Shown here piece by piece: positions 1 to 7,102 of a stretch of 10,156 bases of DNA. The DNA is from UBA5359 sp028699365 [NCBI: bacterium]. GTDB taxonomy: Bacteria > UBP13 > UBA5359. Both the position numbers and the translations under genes were made by a program. The DNA is taken from positions 1 through 10,156 of the forward strand of contig JAQVUQ010000063.1 of the NCBI GenBank assembly GCA_028699365.1. Reading direction: 5' to 3'. The notes beneath the pieces are model-generated. The model had not been told where the DNA came from, did not search any database, and saw nothing but the letters and a program-made list of their open reading frames with translations. Each line of letters begins with the position of its first letter. Position 1 is the first letter of the stretch.

Positions 1-845
1 ATCTGCTGGCTCTGATCGTCGGCAGAGTCATCGATCAGCGTGATCGGGCCGAGATAAGGACACTGGAAACATCTGCCCTGGAACGTGAACTGCAGGTGGC
101 CCGCAAGGTACAGCAGAGTCTGTTGCCCAGGCGCATAGAGATAGCTCCGGGGTACGATATCGGCGCCTTTATTGCTTACACCAGGACGGTAGGGGGGGAT
201 TACTATGATGTTTTTCCGCTTGGCGAGGATGTGCTGGCACTCAGCATCGCCGATGTCTCCGGCAAAGGTATGCCGGCAGCACTGCTGGTGGCGCTTACCA
301 AATACACCATTAGGGGTAGCGCAGTTGTCAGGATTTCACCGGAGGACGTATTTCGTTCGGTCAATGACGTCATACTCTCTGCAACAACACCGTCGATGTT
401 CGTATCGGCCATTTACGGTATTCTTTTCCCTCTTGAGGGCAGGCTGGTTTATGCCAATAGCGGGCATGAGTTGCCTCTTCTCTGGAGGGCAGCCTCCGGA
501 CAGGTGCAGCGCACTCCGGCGGCCGGTGGTATAGTACTGGGTGTTACGCGGGATGTAAACCCGGTGAGGCAGGAGCTTCTCCTGGCATCGGGCGACGTGT
601 TGCTTATGTTTACGGACGGCGCCATCGAGGCTCGTGACCCTTCCGGGGCGATATACGGCAACAAGCGTCTTTACGCAGCCCTGGCCGCCAACGCTCATCT
701 CCCGGCCCAGATGATAGTGGAGAACATTAAAGATGACCTGTTCCGGTTCTCCGGAGGGAAGCTTTACGATGATATGACGCTGCTGGCATTGAAAAGGATA
801 GGCGAGGAGAGTATCACCAGCGCTCCAGAATCATCCGCCAGATAA
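1..845 (+). CDS. PP2C-type serine phosphatase, RsbU/SpoIIE family (5' end cut by window)
   Basis: This is the C-terminal part of a PPM/PP2C serine phosphatase. Family members dephosphorylate anti-anti-sigma (STAS) proteins in partner-switching systems. The frame is open from position 3 to the stop at 843-845, so the real start lies upstream. A GTG at 96 is open but sits inside the conserved ARKVQQSLLP motif and is not a credible start. Counting from position 3, a short hydrophobic stretch (LLALIVGRV) is followed by a charged, probably coiled-coil linker and then ARKVQQSLLP. All acidic metal-site motifs are present: GGDYYD (D66, D69), ADVSGKG (D84), FTDG (D205) and YDDMT (D256/D257). It therefore looks catalytically intact. 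Upstream sensor domains (HAMP, GAF or PAS are common) cannot be seen. No STAS or anti-sigma kinase gene lies nearby. The last 32 bp overlap the convergent protease gene. Confidence 0.92.
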   Translation, partial: LLALIVGRVIDQRDRAEIRTLETSALERELQVARKVQQSLLPRRIEIAPGYDIGAFIAYTRTVGGDYYDVFPLGEDVLALSIADVSGKGMPAALLVALTKYTIRGSAVVRISPEDVFRSVNDVILSATTPSMFVSAIYGILFPLEGRLVYANSGHELPLLWRAASGQVQRTPAAGGIVLGVTRDVNPVRQELLLASGDVLLMFTDGAIEARDPSGAIYGNKRLYAALAANAHLPAQMIVENIKDDLFRFSGGKLYDDMTLLALKRIGEESITSAPESSAR

Positions 846-2067
846 CGTCTTTCAACGATGCAACCGCGGCGTCGGCGGTCGATTGCAAATCCTTGCCCGC
901 CAGAGCGGCATCGTCCGGGCCGAGTGTTGCCAGATCCCGTCCTGCGATCACTATAGTTGTCTTCCGGTCTTTGGTAAACGCTTCTACGTCTCGCATCTGC
1001 GGAGTCCCGTCCAGTGCCGTATTCAGGCGGTCGGATATCTCACCGGCACGCTGCAGGGCGGATTTGCCGTCGGCATCGGCCAGATGGAGGATGGTCCTGT
1101 CGTCTACCAGTACTTCGGCCCCGCCGCCATCCGATTTTTTACAGGTAACGATGAATTTGCCGCCGGCGTGTCGCCAACTGACAGGAATCGATCGTGCAGC
1201 CAGTTCCTGCTTTACAAGAGCAATGCGTTCATCCGAATAAGGATGAGTCTGATAAACCCCCATATTGTCCACCAGGCCCGAGGCACTTTTTGAAAGCTGT
1301 TCCAGAAAAGTCAGCAGGCCGACGGGATCGTAACCGGCGGTCATGACATACCCTATGGCGGTCTTGTCGGCTTCCTTTTCCATCTCGATACTGTAGGTGC
1401 TGGTTTTATCCATCAGCAAAAGGCTGCTCATAGTTGCCACCCGTGCATCCTGGGTCAGAATGAGGGCCGCCAGGGCGTACCAGCTATATTTGGATCCCTG
1501 CTCCTGCTGTTTCTTGCTGTGCCTGAGAATAACGTGGGCGATCTCATGGCCCAGCACTCCGGCAAGTTCATGGTCTGTACGCAACTGGCGCATAAGGGAA
1601 ACGCCGATGTAGATAAAGCCTCCGGGCAGGGCAAAGGCGTTGACTCCGACCTTCTCATCCAGAATTTTGAAATGGAATTCAAAGCGTGTGTCTCCGGTGG
1701 CCTTTACCAGACGATTGCCTATCTCCTCAAGCCGTGCCTGCATGACAGGATCCTTTACGGCCTTGTAGGCTTTATCCACTTCTTCAGCGGCAGCTTTTCC
1801 CGTTCTGGTATCTTCCGCAGCCCCGCGGTCGGTGGGGGTTGTCGGTTGTTGGTTGTTGGTTGCTGGTTTCAAGCTCCCATGCAAGTCTTGCTCGAACTCC
1901 TGGCTCCTGGCTGCTGGCTCCTGAACCTGCAAACGTGCTCCGCTGCTTAACAACTTGCTTGCACTTCCAACTTCTGCGGCAATGGTGCTCGGAACGGCCA
2001 GATGTGAGAACAAGAGCATCAGGCAGATGAATATCAGCGATGTTGTATGCCGCAAAAAGGTGTTCAC
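814..2067 (-). CDS. Secreted M48-family zinc metalloprotease
   Basis: Peptidase M48 family protein of 417 aa, probably acting outside the membrane in envelope protein quality control (BepA/LoiP-like). Residues 1-31 look like a Sec signal peptide with hydrophobic core LIFICLMLLFSHLAV. The zinc site HEIAH is at 174-178, and the likely third ligand is Glu230 in SIEMEKEAD, matching the family pattern SRExExEAD. HPYSDERI (275-282) is also typical. Residues about 32-77 are a low-complexity linker encoded by a 7-bp-periodic repeat (separate entry). Residues about 315-415 form an extra domain starting near VLVDDRTILHL, which resembles the periplasmic domain seen in some cyanobacterial MscS-type channels; this is from memory and unverified. 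The start is GTG at 2067 with no clear Shine-Dalgarno, so the exact start is uncertain. The gene is divergent from murT and convergent with the phosphatase gene. Confidence 0.9.
   Translation of the reverse strand: MNTFLRHTTSLIFICLMLLFSHLAVPSTIAAEVGSASKLLSSGARLQVQEPAARSQEFEQDLHGSLKPATNNQQPTTPTDRGAAEDTRTGKAAAEEVDKAYKAVKDPVMQARLEEIGNRLVKATGDTRFEFHFKILDEKVGVNAFALPGGFIYIGVSLMRQLRTDHELAGVLGHEIAHVILRHSKKQQEQGSKYSWYALAALILTQDARVATMSSLLLMDKTSTYSIEMEKEADKTAIGYVMTAGYDPVGLLTFLEQLSKSASGLVDNMGVYQTHPYSDERIALVKQELAARSIPVSWRHAGGKFIVTCKKSDGGGAEVLVDDRTILHLADADGKSALQRAGEISDRLNTALDGTPQMRDVEAFTKDRKTTIVIAGRDLATLGPDDAALAGKDLQSTADAAVASLKDVIWRMILERW
1837..1975. repeat. Heptad (7-bp period) repeat element, coding copy A
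   Basis: Runs of 7-bp units occur on the + strand. The first block is GGTTGTC, GGTTGTT, GGTTGTT, GGTTGCT, GGTTTCA (1837-1871). The second is CTCCTGG, CTCCTGG, CTGCTGG, CTCCTGA, ACCTGCA (1897-1931). A non-periodic tail of about 45 bp then ends in ACTTCC-AACTTCTG. The stretch from 1918 to about 1975 matches 7977 to about 8035 at roughly 80-85% by eye, with small indels. This copy lies inside the M48 protease gene and encodes its post-signal-peptide linker (residues about 32-77, including NNQQPTTPT) without creating a stop codon. The outer boundaries are approximate, and I see no clear target-site duplication. Confidence 0.75.
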
Positions 2068-2170
2068 ATATTCAGGCTATCACGGAAAAACGGTCCAGTC
2101 AATTGGAATAATTCCCCCGGCAGCCTTTGTGCAGTTCGTATCGTTATACAATGAAACGAGGTTGAGGCCG

Positions 2171-3574
2171 TTGCTGGATCAAATACGTCTGTACGCAGGC
2201 ATTGCCGCCGGCAAGAGTGCCGCCGGATTGTGCCGCATTCTGGGAGCCGGAGGCGGTACTAATTGGCCGGGAAAACTCTCTCTGGCCATCTGCCCGGAGA
2301 TACTGTCCAGGCTCAGCCGGGAGTTTCAACGAGGCAGTATAGTGGTGACCGGCACCAACGGTAAGACTACGGCTACAAGGATGCTGGCGCACGTCTTCTC
2401 CGGGCTGGGATGGGAGATCACCAGTAACTTCACCGGTGCAAACCTGCTGGCCGGTGTAACGGCTGCCGTCGTCAGGGATGCCGGTCTTACCGGCAGGATA
2501 AAATCCGATCTGGCCCTGCTGGAAGCGGACGAAGCCAGCGTTCCCAGACTGTCGTCGGAAACCAGGCCCCGTGCCATAGTAGTTACCAATATCTTCAGAG
2601 ATCAGCTTGACCGCTATGGAGAGCTGGATAATACGGCCAGGCTTATAGGCAGGGGATTGTCGCAACTGGAAAAGGATGATTACGTTTTTCTAAATGCCGA
2701 TGATCCCTATGTGGCGGCGCTCGGCAAATCCGTCAAAGCGCGGGTAGTCTACTTCGGTATGGACTGCGATTATGAAGATGAAAACGATGAGTTCAAGATA
2801 ACCGAATCCCGTTATTGCCGGGATTGCGGCGGACGTCTCACTTACGGGAGAACCTATTACAGCCACCTGGGAACGTATATCTGTCTGCAATGCGGTCTCA
2901 AGCGTCCTGATACGTCTTTTACCGTTACAGGGCTGCAGGTAAGGGGAATCGACGGATATTCGTTCAGACTGGCTTCACCTCTGGGCCAAACAGAGCTTCG
3001 GCTTAAGTTGCCGGGATTCTACAATATCTACAATGCGCTGGCCGTTGCTGCCTGTGCCGTCACATACGGGGCCGATTTGGACCTTATCCGGGACAGGTTC
3101 GGGAGCTTCACCAGCGCTTTCGGCAGGATGGAGCGATTATCGGTCAATGGAAGGAAGGTCTATATTGTCCTGGTAAAGAATCCTGTAGGCCTGAATGAAG
3201 CTCTGCATACGGTTGTGGAATCCGGGCTGGCCGGGCATGTAATGATAGCCATCAACGATAATTTTGCCGACGGGCGTGACGTTTCCTGGCTGTGGGACGG
3301 AGGCTTTGAGATGCTGGGACGTGACGGAGTTGCCGGAAGAAAGATTATTGTTTCCGGTATCAGGGCCGAGGATATGGCCTTGAGACTCAAATACGCCGGT
3401 CTGGACAGCGGTATCGTGGAGATGGATAAGGATATAGGCAGAGCGATGGACACCATAATCGCTGCTGCTCCGGAGGGTTACACAGTCTGTATTATGTGTA
3501 CCTATACGGCCATGCTTACCCTGAGAGGCGTTATGGAACGTCGCGGCTATTTAAGTCGATACTGGGAGGCCTGA
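2171..3574 (+). CDS. murT: Lipid II isoglutaminyl synthase, MurT subunit
   Basis: Mur-ligase-like subunit that, with GatD, amidates the alpha-carboxyl of D-Glu in the lipid II stem peptide to D-isoglutamine in the cytoplasm. With a TTG start at 2171 the protein is 467 aa. It shows an ATP-binding P-loop GTNGKTT at 61-67 and the Mur-ligase central domain. A Cys4 zinc ribbon (C216, C219, C238, C241) is also seen in other MurT proteins. The C-terminal DUF1727-type domain contains KNPVG and the motif DGRDVSW, whose Asp370 probably matches the MurT Asp that completes the GatD catalytic triad. The frame is open back to an ATG at 1955, but that would overlap the protease gene and add 72 residues without family features. 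TTG 2171 has GAGG at 2158-2161, nine bases upstream, and gives a normal N-terminus (LDQIRLYAGIAAGK). GTG 2129 is an alternative start. gatD follows after 4 bp. Confidence 0.93.
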   Translation: MLDQIRLYAGIAAGKSAAGLCRILGAGGGTNWPGKLSLAICPEILSRLSREFQRGSIVVTGTNGKTTATRMLAHVFSGLGWEITSNFTGANLLAGVTAAVVRDAGLTGRIKSDLALLEADEASVPRLSSETRPRAIVVTNIFRDQLDRYGELDNTARLIGRGLSQLEKDDYVFLNADDPYVAALGKSVKARVVYFGMDCDYEDENDEFKITESRYCRDCGGRLTYGRTYYSHLGTYICLQCGLKRPDTSFTVTGLQVRGIDGYSFRLASPLGQTELRLKLPGFYNIYNALAVAACAVTYGADLDLIRDRFGSFTSAFGRMERLSVNGRKVYIVLVKNPVGLNEALHTVVESGLAGHVMIAINDNFADGRDVSWLWDGGFEMLGRDGVAGRKIIVSGIRAEDMALRLKYAGLDSGIVEMDKDIGRAMDTIIAAAPEGYTVCIMCTYTAMLTLRGVMERRGYLSRYWEA

Positions 3575-3578
3575 CTCA

Positions 3579-4319
3579 ATGCATCTGAGGATATGCCACC
3601 TTTACCCTGATCTCATGAACCTCTACGGTGACGGCGGGAACGTTCTGGCCGTGCTGCAGCGCTGCCGGTGGAGGGGCATAGAGACCGATGTTTCAGGTGT
3701 GTCGCTGGGTGATGTTTTAGATTTCAGGCGCTTCGATATAATCTTCATGGGTGGTGGCCAGGACAGCGAACAGCGCGCCGTAGCTGCCGATCTGCAGATG
3801 AAAAAGGGCGAGAGTATCAGGGAGACGGTCGAGGACGGGGCTGTAGTGCTGACCATTTGCGGAGGCTACCAGCTTTTCGGGCAATCATATACTACGGCTG
3901 AAGGTGAGGAGTTGCCCGGTATAGGAGTATTTGATGCTCGTACTTTCCCCGGCAAGGGCCGGCTGACAGGTAATGTTGTGGTGGAGAGCCTTACGGGAGA
4001 TAATGATGGTACTCTGGTGGGTTTTGAGAATCACGGCGGTCGCACCTATCTGGGACCGGATACCGAGCCCATAGGCAGAGTGCTGATAGGCGGCGGCAAC
4101 AATGGAGAGGACGGTTTGGAGGGCGGGCGTTATCTCAATGCCTACGGAACCTACCTGCACGGATCGCTGTTGCCGAAGAACCCCCGGTTTGCCGACAGGC
4201 TTATTGAAGCCGCCTTGACTCGGCGTTATGGCAGCATGGAACTGACTCCGCTGGACGATATGCTGGAGCATATCGCTCATAAAGCAGCCGTAAGGCGTGC
4301 CGGACAGACCAGGAGATGA
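3579..4319 (+). CDS. gatD: Lipid II isoglutaminyl synthase, GatD glutaminase subunit
   Basis: Class I (triad) glutamine amidotransferase of the CobB/CobQ-like type. It hydrolyses glutamine and passes ammonia to MurT for amidation of lipid II. Length is 246 aa, as usual for GatD. The nucleophile Cys94 lies in TICGGYQLFG and the catalytic His194 in GTYLHGSLLPKNP. The MGGGQDSEQ and ENHGGRTYLG motifs typical of the family are also present. The third triad member is expected to be supplied by MurT Asp370. The ATG at 3579 is preceded by GGGAGG (3564-3569) nine bases upstream, lying inside the end of murT, so the two genes are almost certainly cotranscribed and translationally linked. No convincing intrinsic terminator follows. 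Confidence 0.93.
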   Translation: MHLRICHLYPDLMNLYGDGGNVLAVLQRCRWRGIETDVSGVSLGDVLDFRRFDIIFMGGGQDSEQRAVAADLQMKKGESIRETVEDGAVVLTICGGYQLFGQSYTTAEGEELPGIGVFDARTFPGKGRLTGNVVVESLTGDNDGTLVGFENHGGRTYLGPDTEPIGRVLIGGGNNGEDGLEGGRYLNAYGTYLHGSLLPKNPRFADRLIEAALTRRYGSMELTPLDDMLEHIAHKAAVRRAGQTRR

Positions 4320-4355
4320 TTGGATCATTACATGAAACTACGCTCTTTAGCGGAT

Positions 4356-4381
4356 GTTTTATCTCGAAGGCTCCAGGGTAT
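4356..4381 (+). promoter_or_regulatory. Candidate sigma-B-type (general stress) promoter
   Basis: GTTTTA (4356-4361), 14 bases, then GGGTAT (4376-4381). The Bacillus sigma-B consensus is GTTTAA, 12-15 bases, GGGTAT, so this is 5/6 and 6/6 with accepted spacing. It sits about 90 bp before a GlsB/PRC-barrel operon of the kind often under general stress control. The match is seen directly; use by a sigma-B-like factor is inferred. A weaker sigma-A-like alternative, TTGTAA-N16-TATGTT, lies at 4397-4424. Confidence 0.5.
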
Positions 4382-4386
4382 TAAGA

Positions 4387-4402
4387 TTGCAACGTGTTGT
4401 AA
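4387..4402. repeat. Near-palindrome TTGCAAC-GT-GTTGTAA
   Basis: A 16-bp inverted repeat with one mismatch (arms 4387-4393 and 4396-4402). It starts six bases after the GGGTAT element, so it would cover the expected transcription start. That is a natural place for an operator, but no regulator is identified. Confidence 0.4.
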
Positions 4403-4410
4403 AGGCGATT

Positions 4411-4430
4411 TGTATCGTTATGTTGATACA
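4411..4430. repeat. Inverted repeat TGTATC-N8-GATACA
   Basis: Perfect 6-bp arms (4411-4416 and 4425-4430) around an 8-base centre, 42 bases before the glsB-like start. It could be a second operator or a weak leader hairpin. It has no T-tract, so it is not a terminator. Confidence 0.4.
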
Positions 4431-4472
4431 GGCGGATTTTGCCGGTAAACAGAGATAAGGCGGTGATGGATA

Positions 4473-4757
4473 ATGCCTGTCGTTTCATCTAATCTTTCAT
4501 GGATTATCGAGGCTATCGTCGGTCTGGTTATGGGGGTTCTGATTCATCTGGGATTGCGTAATGCCAATGCCCTGGAGACATTGGGGACACTTATCGTAGG
4601 TGCCGCCGGTGCCATTGCCGGTTCAAAACTGGTTCCTCTGGGACCGGTCTATCTGGGTGTGCACTGGATACCCGCAATTATCGGCGGCTTGCTGCTGGCA
4701 TTGATCTGGGAGCTTCTCTTCCAGGGCAACAGGAGTTCCCGTGTCATCGGCAGTTAG
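4473..4757 (+). CDS. GlsB/YeaQ/YmgE-family small membrane protein
   Basis: A 94-aa hydrophobic protein of the family once labelled transglycosylase-associated protein. Three membrane segments are visible: WIIEAIVGLVMGVLIHLGL (about 9-27), a Gly/Ala-rich middle one around TLIVGAAGAIAGSKLV, and WIPAIIGGLLLALIWELLF near the C-terminus. The molecular function of the family is not established. Members are frequently stress-induced and lie beside other envelope-stress genes. The ATG at 4473 has AAGGCGG (4458-4464) upstream. The TAG stop is followed after 36 bp by the PRC-barrel gene, which suggests an operon, and a sigma-B-like promoter lies upstream. GXXXG-like glycine spacing in all helices fits tight helix packing. 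Confidence 0.8.
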   Translation: MPVVSSNLSWIIEAIVGLVMGVLIHLGLRNANALETLGTLIVGAAGAIAGSKLVPLGPVYLGVHWIPAIIGGLLLALIWELLFQGNRSSRVIGS

Positions 4758-4774
4758 GTGAGAGTTCTCACCGG

Positions 4775-4784
4775 AAAGGGAGGG
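4775..4784 (+). promoter_or_regulatory. Ribosome binding site deciding the PRC-barrel gene start
   Basis: AAAGGGAGGG ends nine bases before ATG 4794. This favours that codon over the in-frame GTG at 4758, which directly abuts the previous stop codon and has no Shine-Dalgarno of its own. Confidence 0.6.
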
Positions 4785-4793
4785 ATTAGATTT

Positions 4794-6074
4794 ATGATGC
4801 GAGGTAAAGAGATAACAGGTTTGCCTGTCTACGATGCCTCTGAAGGCAAAAAACTGGGTAGCATAAAGGACATTGTGCTGGATATCGACAGCAGGAAGGT
4901 TATGGGATTTACAGTGGACACGGGAGGTCTCTTCGGCCCCGGACACAAGGTGCTGCCGATGGAGGAGATCAAGAGTATAGGGCCGGATGCGGTAATGGTA
5001 TCCGACAAAACGCATGCCGTACTGCACGATGAGAACAGAGAGCCTGGTATCAAGAAGATACTGGAAGAGGGGCATAGCGTATACGGCAAGAAAATTTTGA
5101 CCAGAAGCGGCAAGGAACTGGGCGCTGTTTCCGATATTATGGTAGACACTGACAGCGGGGTCGTCAGCGGTTATGAAATCAGCGGTGGTGTAGCCAGAGA
5201 TATCGGCAGAGGACGCCCTGTTGTGCCGATGATGGATGATTTTACTGCTGGTGAGGACGCTATCGTAGTGCCCGACGAAACTGAAAAACGCATGGAAGAG
5301 AGTGTCGGCGGCTTGGCCGGTGCCTATGAAAGCACTAAAGAGAAAGCCGGTGAACTGGCAGAGAAGGGCAAAGGGCGTGTACAACAACAGTACGGAGAAA
5401 CCAGGGAGCGGGTTGAAACCACAGTATCCAAGGGCAAAGAGCGTTTGGAAACCGAGGAGGTAGAGGCAGCCAAAGGTCGTATTGCCGGTTATGAGGTCAC
5501 TGCCGATGACGGTACCGTGATAGTAAGTAAGGGACAAGAAGTAGATGATGCAGTTATCGACAGAGCCAGACAGTACGGCAAGGTTCATCAGGTGGCAATG
5601 TCCTCCGGTGTTACAGGTTTTCAGGAGAAATACGAGGAATACGGCAAGGCGGCTACAGACCAGATCGGGCGTGCTGAAGAGGAGTTGCTGCTGGGCCGTA
5701 CTGCCGGACAGAAAGTCACCGATAGAGAAGGCAATGTAATAGTCAATGATGGAGATAAGATAGAGTTCGATTCCATGCAACGGGCACGGCAGGCAGGAGT
5801 TATGGGGGACTTGATAGCCGCAGCGGGTATAGCCGGCGCCAGATCGTGGTGGGAATCGATCAGGAATAGCGTTACGCATTACCGTGAGCGTGGAGAACAT
5901 GCCAGCGCCAGGGCATCGCAAAGGCGTTTTCTGGTAGGCAGGATTTCCGATACGGAAGTTAGCGGTAAGAACGGCGAAGTTATCATCCGCGAAGGCGAAG
6001 TGATCACTCCCATAATGGTGGAAAAGGCCAAGGATGCGAATAAGCTGGCGGAGATCAGGGTGAGGCCGGAATAA
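4794..6074 (+). CDS. Double PRC-barrel protein with helical linker and three C-terminal repeats
   Basis: A soluble protein of 426 aa with no signal peptide. Residues 3-72 form the first PRC-barrel domain (GKEITGLPVYD ... IKDIVLD). Residues 93-162 form the second (YGKKILTRSGKELG ... SDIMVDTDSG). Residues 163-227 are a Lys/Glu/Gly-rich helix resembling CsbD or LEA-type stress proteins. The rest holds three ungapped 42-residue repeats at 228-269, 301-342 and 382-423, each beginning with Gly-Arg and carrying G-x-V-I-[VI]-x-x-G near the centre. A Trp-rich segment (SWWESIRNSV) separates the second and third. PRC barrels serve in ribosome maturation, photosynthetic electron transfer and envelope-associated proteins; the exact role here is unknown. 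Pairing with the GlsB-like gene and a sigma-B-like promoter suggests a stress or envelope role by inference. The stop codon lies in the loop of a terminator-like hairpin. Confidence 0.82.
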   Translation: MMRGKEITGLPVYDASEGKKLGSIKDIVLDIDSRKVMGFTVDTGGLFGPGHKVLPMEEIKSIGPDAVMVSDKTHAVLHDENREPGIKKILEEGHSVYGKKILTRSGKELGAVSDIMVDTDSGVVSGYEISGGVARDIGRGRPVVPMMDDFTAGEDAIVVPDETEKRMEESVGGLAGAYESTKEKAGELAEKGKGRVQQQYGETRERVETTVSKGKERLETEEVEAAKGRIAGYEVTADDGTVIVSKGQEVDDAVIDRARQYGKVHQVAMSSGVTGFQEKYEEYGKAATDQIGRAEEELLLGRTAGQKVTDREGNVIVNDGDKIEFDSMQRARQAGVMGDLIAAAGIAGARSWWESIRNSVTHYRERGEHASARASQRRFLVGRISDTEVSGKNGEVIIREGEVITPIMVEKAKDANKLAEIRVRPE

Positions 6075-6084
6075 CCGGCCTCAC
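6060..6084. terminator. Hairpin between convergent genes
   Basis: A perfect 10-bp GC-rich stem: GTGAGGCCGG (6060-6069), loop AATAA, then CCGGCCTCAC (6075-6084). It overlaps the end of the PRC-barrel gene, whose TAA is within the loop, and lies 15 bp beyond the cysK stop. The T-tract is poor on both strands (only TTT downstream on +), so it may act as a bidirectional but weak terminator or as an mRNA 3' end stabiliser. Confidence 0.55.
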
Positions 6085-6099
6085 CGGCATTTGGGGATA

Positions 6100-7017
6100 T
6101 TATATGAAGAGGCTGGTGCTGAGATAGCGTTCTCCTCCGTCGGGAAGGAGGACCACGGCCAGTTTATCTTTGCTATCCGGCCGTTTGCAAATCCGCAACG
6201 CGGCCCATAACGCTGCTCCCGAGGAGATGCCTGCCAGCAGGCCCTCCTCACGCGGCATACGCCTGGCAGTTTCCATGGCGGCATCGTCTTCCACGGTTAC
6301 GACTTCATCTATAATACCCCTGTTCAACACTTCAGGAATGAAATTGGCGCCTATGCCCTGAATCTGATGACCTCCGGGATAACCTCTGCTCAGTAAAGGA
6401 GACGCCGCCGGTTCCACGGCAACAATCCGTATGGAAGGCTTCAATTCCTTAAGTCGCTCGCCTACACCGGTAATGGTGCCGCCCGTGCCCACTCCCGCTA
6501 TGAAGATATCGACCTGACCGTCGGTATCCTCCCATATCTCTTCGGCTGTAGTGCGGCGATGCATCTCAGGGTTGGCCGGGTTGGCAAATTGCTGCGGCAT
6601 GTAAGCACCCTGCTCATTGACAATGGCCTCGGCTCTATCCAGTGCTCCACGCATCCCCTCTGTCCCGGGTGTCAGGATGATCTCGGCACCGTAAGCTTTC
6701 AACAGCTTTCGACGCTCAATGCTCATGCTGTCCGGCATGGTCAGAATGAGCCTGTACCCTTTGGCGGCGCAGACCATGGCCAGGCCTATGCCGGTATTGC
6801 CGCTGGTGGGTTCTACCAGCAGATCTCCCGGGTGTATAAGGCCTTTGCGCTCCGCATCCTCTACCATGGCCAGTGCTATCCTGTCCTTGACGCTGCCGCC
6901 GGGATTCCAGATCTCTACTTTGGCCGCCAGCGTGCCTCTGCAGCCTTGTGAGATGCGGTTGAGGCGAAGCAGAGGCGTCTTCCCGATCAATGCCGTAACA
7001 TCTGAAGCGATATTCAT
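6100..7017 (-). CDS. cysK: Cysteine synthase (O-acetylserine sulfhydrylase)
   Basis: PLP-dependent enzyme making L-cysteine from O-acetyl-L-serine and sulfide in the cytoplasm. The length of 305 aa is normal for CysK/CysM. The N-terminus ([11 protein letters not shown]) is canonical. The Schiff-base lysine is Lys44 in PGGSVKDR. The substrate-binding loop TSGNTG is at 71-76, the PLP-phosphate loop is [12 protein letters not shown], and GISSGAA and [10 protein letters not shown] occur near the C-terminus. No residue looks damaged. The ATG at 7017 has GGAGG five bases upstream on the minus strand. It appears monocistronic: no cysE or other sulfur gene is in the window. It is transcribed divergently from the corrinoid protein gene from its own promoter. 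CysK and CysM cannot be separated with certainty by eye. Confidence 0.95.
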   Translation of the reverse strand: MNIASDVTALIGKTPLLRLNRISQGCRGTLAAKVEIWNPGGSVKDRIALAMVEDAERKGLIHPGDLLVEPTSGNTGIGLAMVCAAKGYRLILTMPDSMSIERRKLLKAYGAEIILTPGTEGMRGALDRAEAIVNEQGAYMPQQFANPANPEMHRRTTAEEIWEDTDGQVDIFIAGVGTGGTITGVGERLKELKPSIRIVAVEPAASPLLSRGYPGGHQIQGIGANFIPEVLNRGIIDEVVTVEDDAAMETARRMPREEGLLAGISSGAALWAALRICKRPDSKDKLAVVLLPDGGERYLSTSLFI

Positions 7018-7039
7018 GAAAACCTCCGGAACGATTGAT

Positions 7040-7055
7040 TGTCAGTGTAATTACC
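7040..7055. repeat. Direct repeat 1 of the cysK control region
   Basis: TGTCAGTGTAATTACC, 14/16 identical to 7097-7112, the two differences being transitions. It lies downstream of the predicted cysK -10, about 20-35 bases into the leader, which is a plausible operator position. Confidence 0.5.
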
Positions 7056-7072
7056 GGACAATTGCTGTGAAT

Positions 7073-7102
7073 ATAATATTCCGCGCGGTAAGGGTATGTC
7101 AA
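7073..7102 (-). promoter_or_regulatory. Sigma-A-like promoter of cysK
   Basis: On the minus strand TTGACA (7102-7097), 18 bases, then TATTAT (7078-7073), reading toward cysK. The -35 is a 6/6 match and overlaps the second copy of the 16-bp direct repeat. Confidence 0.55.

Noticed and set aside
1519-1950. 143-codon plus-strand open frame through the heptad repeat
   Set aside because: It is antisense to the M48 protease, which has clear motifs. The frame's own protein shows no family signature.
2074-2102. Minus-strand TTGACT-N17-TAGCCT as a protease promoter
   Set aside because: The -10 matches only 3/6, and the start of transcription would fall on or after the GTG start codon.
1955-2170. ATG 1955 as the start of MurT
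   Set aside because: It would overlap the signal-peptide region of the divergent protease gene and add 72 residues foreign to the family. TTG 2171 with GAGG nine bases upstream gives the usual N-terminus.
4623-5921. 432-codon open frame on the minus strand
   Set aside because: It lies entirely opposite the GlsB-like and PRC-barrel genes. Its protein is low in recognisable motifs and has no ribosome site, so it is a shadow of the real coding strand.
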